Assembly: GCF_039529775.1 (NCBI RefSeq)
Contig: NZ_BAAANL010000002.1
Coordinates: 1 to 64,000 of the forward strand
Length of the DNA stretch: 64,000 nucleotides
Source: Myceligenerans crystallogenes
GTDB lineage: Bacteria > Actinomycetota > Actinomycetes > Actinomycetales > Cellulomonadaceae
Direction: 5' to 3'
The position numbers were made by a program, and so were the translations under genes. Shown piece by piece: positions 33,233-41,757 of the stretch (positions within the stretch are counted from its first letter, which is position 1; each line of letters starts with the position of its first letter). The notes under the pieces are model-generated. The model made no database searches. It was given only the letters and a program-made list of their open reading frames with translations, and was not told the origin of the DNA.

Positions 33233-34642
33233 ATGTCGATCGCAGCCGGACACGAAGCAGCGCCGGACCAGCAGGACCCGCGCAGCCTCTCCACCCGGGC
33301 CGCCCGCAACCTGGCGACCACCACCAAGTCCGCCCCGCAGATGCAGGGCAAGAGCTCCCGCTGGGTCACCCGCACCCTGCCCTGGGTCCAGACCGACGGC
33401 GGCACCTACCGCGTCAACCGCCGCCTCACCTACACGGTCGGCGACGGCAAGATCGCCTTCGACCAGGCGGGCGCGCAGGTCCGGGTCGTCCCGGCCGAGC
33501 TCACCGAGCTCTGGATCCTGCGGGGGTACGACGACGCCCCCGTGCTGGAGGCCCTCGCCGGCCGCTTCGTCCAGCGCGACGTCGAGCCCGGCGACGTCGT
33601 CGCGCAGGAGGGCACCCCGGCCACCCACGTCTACCTGGTGGCGCACGGCCGCGTGCACCGCACGTCCGAGGGGGCGTACGGGGGGACGGATCTCCTGGGC
33701 GTGCTGTCCGACGGCGACAAGTTCGGCGAGCAGTACCTCCTGGAGGAGGACCCCAGCTGGGAGTTCACGGTCCAGGCGGCCACGGCCTGCACGCTCCTGG
33801 AACTGCCCCGCGAGGACTTCGCCGCCCTGGTGGCGGACTCGGCGAGCCTGGCCGCGCAGCTCGACCACATCCGCGCGCTGCCGGAACACAGGCAGAACAA
33901 GCAGGGCGAGGCGGAGATCGCGCTCGCGTCCGGCCACTCCGGCGAGCCCGACCTGCCCGCCACGTTCGCCGACTACCAGCTGCGCCCGCGCGAGTACGAG
34001 CTGAGCGTGGCCCAGACGGTGCTCATGGTGCACTCCCGGGTCGCCGACCTCTACAACAAGCCGATGAACCAGACCGAGCAGCAGCTGCGCCTCACGATCG
34101 AGGCGCTCCGCGAGCGCCAGGAGAGCGAGCTGGTCAACAACCGCGAGTTCGGCCTGCTGCACAACGCGGACTTCTCCCAGCGCTTCGACACGCACTCGGG
34201 CCCGCCCACGCCCGACGACCTGGACGACCTGCTCACGATGCGCCGCAGCACCCGGTTCCTGTACGCCCACCCGCGCGCCATCGCGGCGTTCGCCAAGGAG
34301 TGCAACAAGCGCGGGCTGCCCATGGACTCCGCCGACCTGGACGGCCACCGGGTCCCCGCGTGGCGCGGCGTCCCGCTGCTGCCGTGCGGCAAGATCCCGG
34401 TGTCCGCGCAGCGCACGTCGTCGATCATCGCGGTGCGCACCGGCGAGGACGACGAGGGCGTGATCGGCCTGCACCAGACGGGCCTGCCGGACGAGGTGGA
34501 GCCGGGGCTCAACGCCCGCTTCATGGGGATCGACCAGAAGGGCATCATCTCCTACCTGGTCAGCACCTACTTCTCGGCGGCGGTGCTCGTTCCCGACGCC
34601 CTGGGTGTGCTCGAGAACGTCGAGATCGCCCCGCGGGCCTGA
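33233..34642 (+). CDS. Family 2B encapsulin shell protein with cyclic-nucleotide-binding domain
   Basis: 469 residues. N-arm (ARNLATTTKSAPQMQGKSSR), HK97-type P domain parts, an inserted CRP-type cNMP-binding domain at about residues 95-215 (VEPGDVVAQEGTPATHVYLV, then LSDGDKFGEQYLLEE), and the C-terminal shell portion (LVNNREFGLLHNADFSQRFD, then PDDLDDLLTMRRSTRFLYAH). This domain order defines family 2B encapsulins, which self-assemble into a protein nanocompartment. The next gene encodes a 2-methylisoborneol synthase, the known cargo class. Regulation of pore or cargo by a cyclic nucleotide is suggested by the domain but unproven. Confidence 0.9.
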   Translation: MSIAAGHEAAPDQQDPRSLSTRAARNLATTTKSAPQMQGKSSRWVTRTLPWVQTDGGTYRVNRRLTYTVGDGKIAFDQAGAQVRVVPAELTELWILRGYDDAPVLEALAGRFVQRDVEPGDVVAQEGTPATHVYLVAHGRVHRTSEGAYGGTDLLGVLSDGDKFGEQYLLEEDPSWEFTVQAATACTLLELPREDFAALVADSASLAAQLDHIRALPEHRQNKQGEAEIALASGHSGEPDLPATFADYQLRPREYELSVAQTVLMVHSRVADLYNKPMNQTEQQLRLTIEALRERQESELVNNREFGLLHNADFSQRFDTHSGPPTPDDLDDLLTMRRSTRFLYAHPRAIAAFAKECNKRGLPMDSADLDGHRVPAWRGVPLLPCGKIPVSAQRTSSIIAVRTGEDDEGVIGLHQTGLPDEVEPGLNARFMGIDQKGIISYLVSTYFSAAVLVPDALGVLENVEIAPRA

Positions 34643-34677
34643 GGGTGGCCGGCGACCGGAAGAGGGGGGTCTGACCC

Positions 34678-35907
34678 GTGTCACTGCTGTCCAGGATGTC
34701 AGCGCCGGGCGGGCGGGACGCCGCGGCCGTCGTCGTCGGCCGGCTGCTCGGCGACGCGCGCCGTCCGGCGCGCACGGAACTGCACGCCGTGTCCGCCCCT
34801 CGGCTTCCCGCGCATCCCGCGGGGCTGGGGTTCGCGCCGGTCGGGTCCGGCCCGGCGTCCGCGCCGGGGCGGCCCGGCGGTTCGGGGATCGTCGAGGCCC
34901 TTTCGGGGAGCGAGGCGAGTCTGCCGCGCCGCAGCGAGGCCGCCGGGGACGATCTCGTGCTGTACTGCCCGCCCGCCGTCCGGGACGACCCCGCGCTCGG
35001 GCAGGAGGTGGACGAGCGCCTCGTGGAGTGGGCGCAGGAGGTCGGGATCTATCCCGGCCGCCTCGACATGATCCGCCGGGCCGAGTTCGGCCGGCTCATG
35101 ATGCTCGCGCATCCCGAGACCGACGACGTCGAGCGGTTGCTCGCCGCGGCGCGGTGCGGGCTCTCGGAGTGGGCCGTCGACGACCACTACGTGGACGGCG
35201 AGGTGGAGGAGGCGCGTCCGGAGCTGCTGGGGCAGCGGCTCGCCGTCGCGCACTCCGTCATCGACCAGGCGCACCTGCCGCTGCGGTATGCGCCGCAGCT
35301 GGAGCAGGTGGTCCAGGCCGATCCGGTCGCGGTGTCGCTGCGCTCGGCGCAGCGGCACCTGGCCGCCTTCGCCTCGGCGGCGCAGCTGCGCCGGCTGCGG
35401 CACGAGCTGGCGATCATGTTCGTCGCCTACAACCAGGAGGCGGTCTGGGCCACGGCCGGGCAGCGGCCGCCGGTGTGGGAGTTCCTCATGCACCGGCACG
35501 AGAACAGCTTCGTGCCGTGCATGGTGCTCGTCGACGCCGTGGCCGGGTACGAGCTGCCGTACGCGGAGTTCGCCGACCCGCGCGTACGCCGCGTGTTCAC
35601 GCTGGCGGGCTCGGCCAGCGTGATCGTCAACGACCTCTACTCCATGGCCAAGGAGGACCCGGGCGACTTCAGCCTGCCCCGCCTCATCGCCGCGGAGGAC
35701 GGGGTCAGCCTGGACGACGCCGTCGTGGCGACCGTCGAGATCCACGACGAGCTGATGCACGCCTTCGAGGCCGAGTCGGCCGCCCTGGCGGCGTCCGGGT
35801 CGCCCGAGCTGCGCCGGTTCCTGGCCGGGGTGTGGGCGTGGTGCGGCGGGAGCCGCGAGTGGCACGCCCGCAGCGGCCGGTACCACGGCCTCGCCGACGG
35901 GGAATGA
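34678..35907 (+). CDS. 2-Methylisoborneol synthase (class I terpene cyclase), probable encapsulin cargo
   Basis: 409 residues. Metal-binding motifs are WAVDDHYVDGE (DDxxD variant) and IVNDLYSMAKE (NSE/DTE triad). Cyclises 2-methyl-GPP to 2-methylisoborneol. The first 90 residues are Ala/Pro/Gly-rich and disordered (PRLPAHPAGLGFAPVGSGPA), the region that targets such cyclases into family 2 encapsulins. GTG start behind AAGAGGGGGG. Gene order shell-cyclase-methyltransferase matches characterised and predicted loci in other actinobacteria. Confidence 0.9.
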   Translation: MSLLSRMSAPGGRDAAAVVVGRLLGDARRPARTELHAVSAPRLPAHPAGLGFAPVGSGPASAPGRPGGSGIVEALSGSEASLPRRSEAAGDDLVLYCPPAVRDDPALGQEVDERLVEWAQEVGIYPGRLDMIRRAEFGRLMMLAHPETDDVERLLAAARCGLSEWAVDDHYVDGEVEEARPELLGQRLAVAHSVIDQAHLPLRYAPQLEQVVQADPVAVSLRSAQRHLAAFASAAQLRRLRHELAIMFVAYNQEAVWATAGQRPPVWEFLMHRHENSFVPCMVLVDAVAGYELPYAEFADPRVRRVFTLAGSASVIVNDLYSMAKEDPGDFSLPRLIAAEDGVSLDDAVVATVEIHDELMHAFEAESAALAASGSPELRRFLAGVWAWCGGSREWHARSGRYHGLADGE

Positions 35908-36074
35908 ACCGCGCGGCGGCCCGCCCGGCGTCGTCGTCGGCACGCACCTGACGGCGCCACGTTCCACAGCACCTTCCGGACCACCTTCGCACCACCTTCC
36001 GCACCGCGTTTTCGCCCGCACGCCCGCGTGACGCCTGTCCGCGTCCCGCGCTTCCACCGACAAAGGAGCAGCGC

Positions 36075-36938
36075 ATGACCTCCTCCACCGTGTCCTCGCC
36101 CGAGAACGTCCTGCACACCGACTACCAGCGGTCCGTCGCCGCCTACTGGAACGCGGAGCGCGACCCGGTCAACCTCCGCCTCGGCGAGGTGGACGGCTAC
36201 TTCCACCACCACTACGGGATCGGCGACTACGACCCGTCCGTCCTGGAGGGCCCGGCGGACACGCGGGACGAGCGGATCATCCGCGAGCTGCACCGCCTGG
36301 AGTCCGCGCAGGCGGACATCCTCCTGGATCACCTGGGCGACGTGCGGCCGCACGACCGCGTCATGGACACCGGCTCGGGCCGGGGTGGCACGAGCTTCAT
36401 GGCCCACGACCGGTTCGGCTGCGCCGTCGACGGCGTGACGATCTCCGAGCAGCAGGTCGCGTTCGGGAACGCGCAGGCGGCCGAGCGCGGCGTCGCCGGC
36501 AAGGTCGCCTTCCACTTCCGCAACATGCTCGGCACCGGGTTCGACACCGGGTCGCTGCGCGCGAGCTGGAACAACGAGTCGACCATGTACGTGGACCTGT
36601 TCGAGCTGTTCGCCGAGCAGGCGCGCGTGCTGCGGTTCGGCGGCCGGTACGTCACGATCACCGGGTGCTCGAACGACGTGACGGGCGGCCGGTCGAAGGC
36701 CGTCAGCCGCATCGACGAGCACTACACGTGCAACATCCACCCGCGCAGCGAGTACTTCCGCGCGATGGCGGCCAACGGCCTGGCGCCGATCGCCGTCGTC
36801 GACCTCACCCCCGCGGCCATCCCGTACTGGGAGCTGCGGGCGCGGTCCTCGGTCGCCACCGGGATCGAGGAGCCGTTCCTGACCGCGTACCGTGAGGGCA
36901 GCTTCCACTACCTGCTCATCGCGGCCGACCGGATCTGA
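36075..36938 (+). CDS. Geranyl diphosphate 2-C-methyltransferase
   Basis: 287 residues. Hallmarks: YWNAERDPVNLRLGEVDGYF, HHHYGIGDYD, the SAM-binding VMDTGSGRGGTSFM, and WNNESTMYVDLFELF with the catalytic Glu. Methylates GPP at C2 using SAM to give 2-methyl-GPP, substrate of the neighbouring cyclase. A GGAG precedes the ATG; the 167-base gap upstream is free of genes and may hold a second promoter. Confidence 0.93.
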   Translation: MTSSTVSSPENVLHTDYQRSVAAYWNAERDPVNLRLGEVDGYFHHHYGIGDYDPSVLEGPADTRDERIIRELHRLESAQADILLDHLGDVRPHDRVMDTGSGRGGTSFMAHDRFGCAVDGVTISEQQVAFGNAQAAERGVAGKVAFHFRNMLGTGFDTGSLRASWNNESTMYVDLFELFAEQARVLRFGGRYVTITGCSNDVTGGRSKAVSRIDEHYTCNIHPRSEYFRAMAANGLAPIAVVDLTPAAIPYWELRARSSVATGIEEPFLTAYREGSFHYLLIAADRI

Positions 36939-36966
36939 TCCGGTGGCCTTCGGGGAAGGGCCCACG

Positions 36967-37500
36967 ATGCTGGAGCTGGTCGACGAGTCCGGCACCACGA
37001 TCGGCACCGCCGAGAAACTCTCGGCGCACGTCCCGCCGGGCAGGCTGCACCGGGCGTTCTCGGTGTTCCTGTTCGACGACGCCGGGGCCCTGCTGCTCCA
37101 GCGGCGGGCGTGGACCAAGTACCACTCGCCAGGGGTCTGGTCGAACTCGTGCTGCGGGCACCCGTTCCCCGGCGAGCCGCCGGCCGAGGCGGCGGCCCGG
37201 CGGGTGCGGGAGGAGCTCGGCGTGACGCCGCACCTCCTGCGCCCGGCCGGGACCGTGCGCTACACCCACCCCGACCCGGCCTCGGGGCTGGTGGAGCGGG
37301 AGTACAACCACCTGTTCACGGGGCTGGTGCGCACCCCGCCCCGGCCGGACCCGGAGGAGATCGCCGAGGTCCGGTTCGCCGCACCCGACGAGGTGGTCCG
37401 GGAAGCGGGTGAGGGCGACTTCTCGGCATGGTTCGGCACGGTCCTGGACGCGGCCCGCCCCGCGATCCGGCAGTTCCTGGGGGACGACGCGGGCTGGTGA
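36967..37500 (+). CDS. idi: Isopentenyl-diphosphate delta-isomerase (type I)
   Basis: 177 residues, Nudix fold. The catalytic Cys lies in WSNSCCGHPFPGE and the metal/acid site in GLVEREYNHLFTGL; RVREELGV is the Nudix helix. Interconverts IPP and DMAPP, feeding GPP for 2-methylisoborneol. The ATG has GGGGAAGGG upstream. Its presence at the end of the locus suggests a dedicated boost of precursor supply. Confidence 0.9.
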   Translation: MLELVDESGTTIGTAEKLSAHVPPGRLHRAFSVFLFDDAGALLLQRRAWTKYHSPGVWSNSCCGHPFPGEPPAEAAARRVREELGVTPHLLRPAGTVRYTHPDPASGLVEREYNHLFTGLVRTPPRPDPEEIAEVRFAAPDEVVREAGEGDFSAWFGTVLDAARPAIRQFLGDDAGW

Positions 37501-37504
37501 CGCT

Positions 37505-37560
37505 GGGCCAGGCGGAAATCGCGCGAGCAAACGCTCTCACGCGCGATTTCCGCCTGGCCC
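37505..37560. repeat. Palindromic repeat, family P1 copy 2 (terminator-like)
   Basis: Perfect 21-base arms around a 14-base loop, with the core CAGGCGGAAATCGCG shared with 27420-27481. Lies between the convergent idi and SDR genes, four bases after idi's stop and four before the SDR's, so it would terminate both. Confidence 0.75.
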
Positions 37561-37563
37561 GGG

Positions 37564-38316
37564 TCAGTCGCGCGGCCCGCCCGCCACGTACAGCACCTGG
37601 CCCGAGACGAAGCCGGCGTCCTCCGACGCGAAGTAGGCCGCCGCCGCGGCGATGTCCTCCGGCACGCCCGGCCGGGCCACCGGGATCTGGGCGGTGGCGG
37701 CCGTGACGTACTCGTCGAACGGCACGCCGACCCGCTCGGCGGTCGCCCTGGTCATGTCCGTCTGGATGAACCCCGGCGCGATCGCGTTCGCCGTGATCCC
37801 GAACTTGCCCAGCTCGATCGCGAGCGTCTTGGTGAAGCCCTGCATCCCGGCCTTCGCCGCCGCGTAGTTCGCCTGCCCGCGGTTGCCCAGCGCCGAGGTG
37901 GAGGACAGGTTCACGATCCGCCCGAACCTCGCCTCGACCATGTGCGCCTGCACCGCCCGCGTCATGAGGAACGCCCCGCGCAGGTGCACCCCCAGGACGG
38001 CGTCCCAGTCCTCCAGCGACATCTTGAACAGCAGGTTGTCCCGCAGGATCCCGGCGTTGTTCACCAGGATCGTCGGCGCGCCGAGCTCGGCCGCGACCCG
38101 CTCCACGGCCGCGGTCACGGCCGCCTCGTCGGAGACGTCCACGCCGACGGCGATCGCCCGGCCGCCGCCGGCCACGATCCGTTCGGCCGTCGCGGTGGCC
38201 TGGTCCTCCAGCAGGTCCAGCACGGCCACGGCGTGGCCCTCCCGGGCGAGGCGTGCGGCGGTTGCGGCGCCGATGCCGCGCGCGGCTCCGGTCACGATGG
38301 CGGTACGAGAGGTCAT
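37564..38316 (-). CDS. SDR oxidoreductase (FabG-like 3-oxoacyl reductase)
   Basis: 250 residues: TGAARGIGAATAARLAREGH, ILVNNAGILRDN, and YAAAKAGMQGFTKTLAIELG with catalytic Tyr and Lys; C-terminal FVSGQVLYVAGGPRD. The NNAGI.RD motif is typical of FabG/PhaB-type ketoacyl reductases. It is the downstream partner of the zinc alcohol dehydrogenase gene (150-base gap holding a possible hairpin GCGGTCG / CGACCGC), and may share its TetR-type control. Confidence 0.85.
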   Translation of the reverse strand: MTSRTAIVTGAARGIGAATAARLAREGHAVAVLDLLEDQATATAERIVAGGGRAIAVGVDVSDEAAVTAAVERVAAELGAPTILVNNAGILRDNLLFKMSLEDWDAVLGVHLRGAFLMTRAVQAHMVEARFGRIVNLSSTSALGNRGQANYAAAKAGMQGFTKTLAIELGKFGITANAIAPGFIQTDMTRATAERVGVPFDEYVTAATAQIPVARPGVPEDIAAAAAYFASEDAGFVSGQVLYVAGGPRD

Positions 38317-38466
38317 CGTCGTCCTTTCGGTTCAGGGGTACGGCACAGTTTTCCAGCTCGTGCGGCCCGGTGTGGTGCGGTCGTCCGACCGCGGGCGGCG
38401 CGGCCGCCGGGAGGTGTCCGACGCCGCTCGGTGCGTCTGACGACGCCGCGAGTCCCGGGCACCTCG

Positions 38467-39579
38467 TCAGAACTCGATCAGCTGACGCAGGGCGGCCCCT
38501 GACGCCAGGCGGTCCAGCGCACCCGGCAGGTCGTCGAGCGTGATCCGGTCCGACACGAGCTTCTCCAGCGGTAGCTTCCCCGCGCGCCAGAGGTCGACGT
38601 AGACGGGGATGTCCCGGCCCGGCACCGCGGACCCCAGGTAGGAGCCGACGACGGTGCGGGCCTCCGCGGTCAGGGTCAGCGGCGAGATCGCCGCCCGCGC
38701 CCCGGGGTGGGGGAGCCCGACCGTCACCGTCGTCCCGCCCGGCGCCGTCATCCCGAAGGCGGTCTCGAACGCCCGGGCGCTCCCGGCCGCCTCGACGACG
38801 ACGGGCGCGCGGATCCCGGCGTCGCCGGCCTCCTGCGGCGTGTACGCCGCGGCCCCCAGCCCCCGTGCGAGCTCCACCTTCGCGGGTACGGCGTCGACGG
38901 CGATCACCTCGTGCCCCAGCGCCGCGGCGACCAGCAGCGCGGCCATCCCGACCCCGCCGAGCCCGACCACGGCGACGGGTTCGCCCGCGGCGGGACGGCC
39001 CGCGTTCAGCACCGCCCCGCCCCCGGTCAGCACGGCGCAGCCCAGCAGGGCCGCGACGTCGGCCCGGACGTCGTCGTCCACCGGCACGACCGACGTCGCG
39101 GACACGACGGCATGCGTCGCGAACGCGCTCACGCCGAGGTGGTGGTGCACCTCCCGCGGGCCGTCCGGCCCGGAGCGCCGCAGCCGCCGCCCGCCGCCGA
39201 CGAGCGAGCCGGCGGCGTTCGCGGCGCTGCCCACGCCGCACGGCAGCCGCCCGTCGGTACGGCACGCGGCGCACTTGCCGCAGCGCGGCAGGAAGGTCAT
39301 GACCACCCGCTGCCCGACGCCGAACGCGGCGCCGCCCGCGGGCCCCACCTGCTCGACGACGCCCGCCGCCTCGTGCCCGAGCAGCATCGGCACGGGGCGC
39401 TCGCGGCTGCCGTCCACCACGGACAGATCGGAGTGACACAGCCCGGCGGCCTCGATCCGCACCAGGATCTCGCCCGGCCCGGGCGGGTCGAGCTCCAGCG
39501 GCCCGACCGTGACCGGCCGCGACTCGCGGTACGGGGCGGGCGCGCCGCAGCGCTCCAGCACGGCGCCGATGATCTCCAC
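38467..39579 (-). CDS. Zinc-dependent alcohol dehydrogenase
   Basis: 370 residues. Catalytic zinc ligands: GLCHSDLSVVDG and LGHEAAGVVEQVG; structural zinc loop CGKCAACRTDGRLPC with three of the four cysteines plus a distal one. NAD-binding VVGLGGVGMAALLVAAALGH. Similar to the class III-like/mycothiol or benzyl-alcohol group. GTG start giving MEIIGAVLERCGAP. A TetR-type operator (copy D) lies 34 bases upstream, linking it to the acyl-CoA block at 17-33 kb. Confidence 0.85.
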   Translation of the reverse strand: MEIIGAVLERCGAPAPYRESRPVTVGPLELDPPGPGEILVRIEAAGLCHSDLSVVDGSRERPVPMLLGHEAAGVVEQVGPAGGAAFGVGQRVVMTFLPRCGKCAACRTDGRLPCGVGSAANAAGSLVGGGRRLRRSGPDGPREVHHHLGVSAFATHAVVSATSVVPVDDDVRADVAALLGCAVLTGGGAVLNAGRPAAGEPVAVVGLGGVGMAALLVAAALGHEVIAVDAVPAKVELARGLGAAAYTPQEAGDAGIRAPVVVEAAGSARAFETAFGMTAPGGTTVTVGLPHPGARAAISPLTLTAEARTVVGSYLGSAVPGRDIPVYVDLWRAGKLPLEKLVSDRITLDDLPGALDRLASGAALRQLIEF

Positions 39580-39612
39580 GGTGGCCTCCTTGCCGTCGGG
39601 GTCAGCGACAGC

Positions 39613-39630
39613 ATACCGACCACGCGGTAT
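39613..39630. promoter_or_regulatory. TetR-type operator, copy D
   Basis: ATACCGACCACGCGGTAT, the most symmetrical of the four. Lies 34 bases upstream of the zinc alcohol dehydrogenase start. Confidence 0.6.
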
Positions 39631-39819
39631 GTAAGGAAGCCCGGGTATGGATCCCGTGGCGACTGCGCGGCGCAGCGCTGACCCGTTCGCCGCTGGTCCG
39701 TGGCCTCCGTCCGGAGGTCACGGACCATCTTCGCGTGACGGGTCATAAACGATTTTCATCCTGGCCGGGGCAGTGACGGTGGTTCACGGTGGTGCCACCG
39801 TTGAGCTCGAGGAGGAGCC

Positions 39820-40857
39820 ATGCACGTCGTCACTGCTGCAAGGGCGCGAACCGCGGCGGTACTCGCCGCCGTCGCGCTGGTCCTATCGATGGGGGTGGTC
39901 GCGATCCAGACCGCGAACGCCCCCGACGCCGCCGCGCACGGATCGGTCACGAACCCGCCGTCGCGGAACTACGGCTGCCACAGCCGCACGGGTGCCGACT
40001 TCGACGACCCGGCCATGGCCACCTACGACCCCATGTGCTACCAGGCGTGGCAGGCCAACCCCGACGCCATGTGGAACTGGAACGGCCTCTACCAGAACGG
40101 GATGGGCGGCAACTACTCGTCCGTCGGCAGCCGGGTCTGCTCGGGCGGCGGCGCGGAGGGCGGCAAGTACGCGGCCCTCGACAAGCCGGGCAGGTGGGTC
40201 GCCAAGGGCGTCCCGACGAGCTTCCAGCTCCGGCTGGACGACCAGGCGAACCACGGCGCCGACTACCTGCGCGTCTACGTGACGCGCGCCGGCTTCGACC
40301 CGACGACGCAGCAGGTCAGCTGGAGCGACCTGCAGCTGGTCAAGGAGACCGGCCGGTTCCCGACGCAGTCGCCGTACACGACGGACGTGAACCTGTCGGG
40401 CCGCAGCGGCCGGGCCGTGCTGTTCACGCTCTGGAAGGCGTCGCACCAGGACCAGACGTACTTCATCTGCTCGGACATCAACATCGGCGGCGGGGACCTC
40501 GGCCCGTGGCCGTCGTCGAACCCGGGCACGCCGTCGACCACGCCGCCGCCGTCGTCCACGACGCCGCCCCCGGCGTCCGGCGGGGCGTGCACGGCCGCGG
40601 TCACCGTCACCAACAGCTGGAGCGGCGGCTACCAGGCGAACCTCAACGTCACGGCGGGCAGCTCGGCCATCTCGGGCTGGCGGGTCAGCCTGGCCGGCGC
40701 GACCGTCACGCAGGCCTGGAACGGGACGCTGAGCGGGTCGAACGTGATCTCGGACGCGGGCTGGAACGGGTCGCTCGCGGCCGGGGCGAGCACGTCGGCC
40801 GGGTTCGTCGGCAGCGGGAGCGCGTCGGGCGTCACGGCGACCTGCACGGCCGAGTGA
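39820..40857 (+). CDS. AA10 lytic polysaccharide monooxygenase with CBM2
   Basis: 345 residues. Signal peptide ending APDAAAH; H40 would be the N-terminal copper-ligating His (HGSVTNPPSRNYGC). The AA10 domain (YQAWQANPDAMWNWNGLYQN, LWKASHQDQTYFICSDINI) runs to about residue 225, followed by a Pro/Thr/Ser linker and a C-terminal CBM2 (CTAAVTVTNSWSGGYQANLN, SGWRVSLAGATVTQAWNG). Secreted; oxidatively cleaves cellulose or chitin. GAGGAGGAG precedes the ATG. It lies within 4 kb of the GH6 cellulase and probably shares its job. Confidence 0.93.
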   Translation: MHVVTAARARTAAVLAAVALVLSMGVVAIQTANAPDAAAHGSVTNPPSRNYGCHSRTGADFDDPAMATYDPMCYQAWQANPDAMWNWNGLYQNGMGGNYSSVGSRVCSGGGAEGGKYAALDKPGRWVAKGVPTSFQLRLDDQANHGADYLRVYVTRAGFDPTTQQVSWSDLQLVKETGRFPTQSPYTTDVNLSGRSGRAVLFTLWKASHQDQTYFICSDINIGGGDLGPWPSSNPGTPSTTPPPSSTTPPPASGGACTAAVTVTNSWSGGYQANLNVTAGSSAISGWRVSLAGATVTQAWNGTLSGSNVISDAGWNGSLAAGASTSAGFVGSGSASGVTATCTAE

Positions 40858-40885
40858 TCGAGCGCGCCGGCGCCCGGTGAGCCCC

Positions 40886-41404
40886 TCAGCCCACCGAGCG
40901 CCGGTGCAGCTCCGAGAGCTTCTGGTACTCCAGGGCGTTCTCCGCCACGCGCCGGCGCCCCGCCTCGTCCAGCACGCCGCGGACCTTCGCGGGCAGGCCC
41001 GCCGCGAGGTGGTGCGCGGGGATCTCCTGCCCCTCCAGCACCAGCGCCCCCGCCGCGACGAACGCGCCGGCCCGGACGACGCTGTTGTTCAGCAGCTTCG
41101 CGCCCATCCCGATGAGGCAGCCGTCCTCGATCGTGGCGCCGTGGACGATCGCCAGGTGGCCGACGCCGACGCCCGCGCCGATACGGGCCGGGACGTCCCA
41201 GTCGGTGTGCACGACGCAGTTGTCCTGGATGTTGCTGCCCTCGCCGAGCGTGATCTCGTCCATGTCGCCGCGCAGCACCGCGCCGTAGAACACGCTGGCG
41301 CGCGGGCCGATCGTCACGCGGCCCACGATCGTCGCGGTGGGCGCGATCCAGGCGGTGGGGTCGATCCGTGGCTCGTGGCCGTCGAAGGGGAGAATAATTG
41401 CCAT
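40886..41404 (-). CDS. Gamma-carbonic-anhydrase-like protein
   Basis: 172 residues of left-handed beta helix: IDPTAWIAPTATIVGRVTIG, SVFYGAVLRGDM, and metal-ligand histidines in NCVVHTD, GVGHLAIVHG. The pattern is that of the PaaY/CaiE/YrdA-type gamma-CA family. Catalytic status is uncertain as many of these lack high CA activity. A start four codons upstream (MVHA) is possible. Confidence 0.8.
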   Translation of the reverse strand: MAIILPFDGHEPRIDPTAWIAPTATIVGRVTIGPRASVFYGAVLRGDMDEITLGEGSNIQDNCVVHTDWDVPARIGAGVGVGHLAIVHGATIEDGCLIGMGAKLLNNSVVRAGAFVAAGALVLEGQEIPAHHLAAGLPAKVRGVLDEAGRRRVAENALEYQKLSELHRRSVG

Positions 41405-41484
41405 GGCATGCACCATACGCCGGTGACCAGGTTCTTCGGGCGCGTCGCCGGGCAAATCGCCCCGCCTGCCTGGAGACTGTTCGT

Positions 41485-41718
41485 ATGGAAAGTCAGTACA
41501 AGCCCGACGACTCCCGTTTCATGACGCTCACTGACGTCTGCAAGACGCTCGACGTCTCCAGCGCGATCGTGTACGGCCTGCTCCGGAGCGGGGACCTGCC
41601 GGGCATCCAGGTCGGGCCGAAGAAGGTGTGGCGCATCGAGCGCGCCATGTTCGAGGAGTACATCGAGCGCCAGTACAAGCTGGTGCGGGAGCGGATCTCG
41701 GCCGGCGAGCTGGAATGA
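41485..41718 (+). CDS. Small helix-turn-helix (excisionase/MerR-like) DNA-binding protein
   Basis: 77 residues. MTLTDVCKTLDVSSAIVYGL followed by LRSGDLPGIQVGPKKVWRIE, the winged-helix HTH_17 fold, plus an acidic helical tail. Such proteins occur either as phage excisionases or as small developmental regulators in actinobacteria. There are no phage genes near, so a housekeeping regulator is more likely. It stands alone. Confidence 0.7.
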   Translation: MESQYKPDDSRFMTLTDVCKTLDVSSAIVYGLLRSGDLPGIQVGPKKVWRIERAMFEEYIERQYKLVRERISAGELE

Positions 41719-41757
41719 CGTGCGCGGGCCGGGCGCTGCCCGGACCGCGGACGTGTC

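Noticed and set aside
38370..38400. Inverted repeat GCGGTCG/CGACCGC as a fifth TetR-type operator
   Set aside because: The half-sites are CGGTCG...CGACCG, the reverse arrangement from the AWACCG...CGGTWT consensus.
39740..39819. Possible LacI- or CRP-type site upstream of the AA10 gene (ATAAACGATTTTCAT)
   Set aside because: Only weak symmetry and no second copy in the window.
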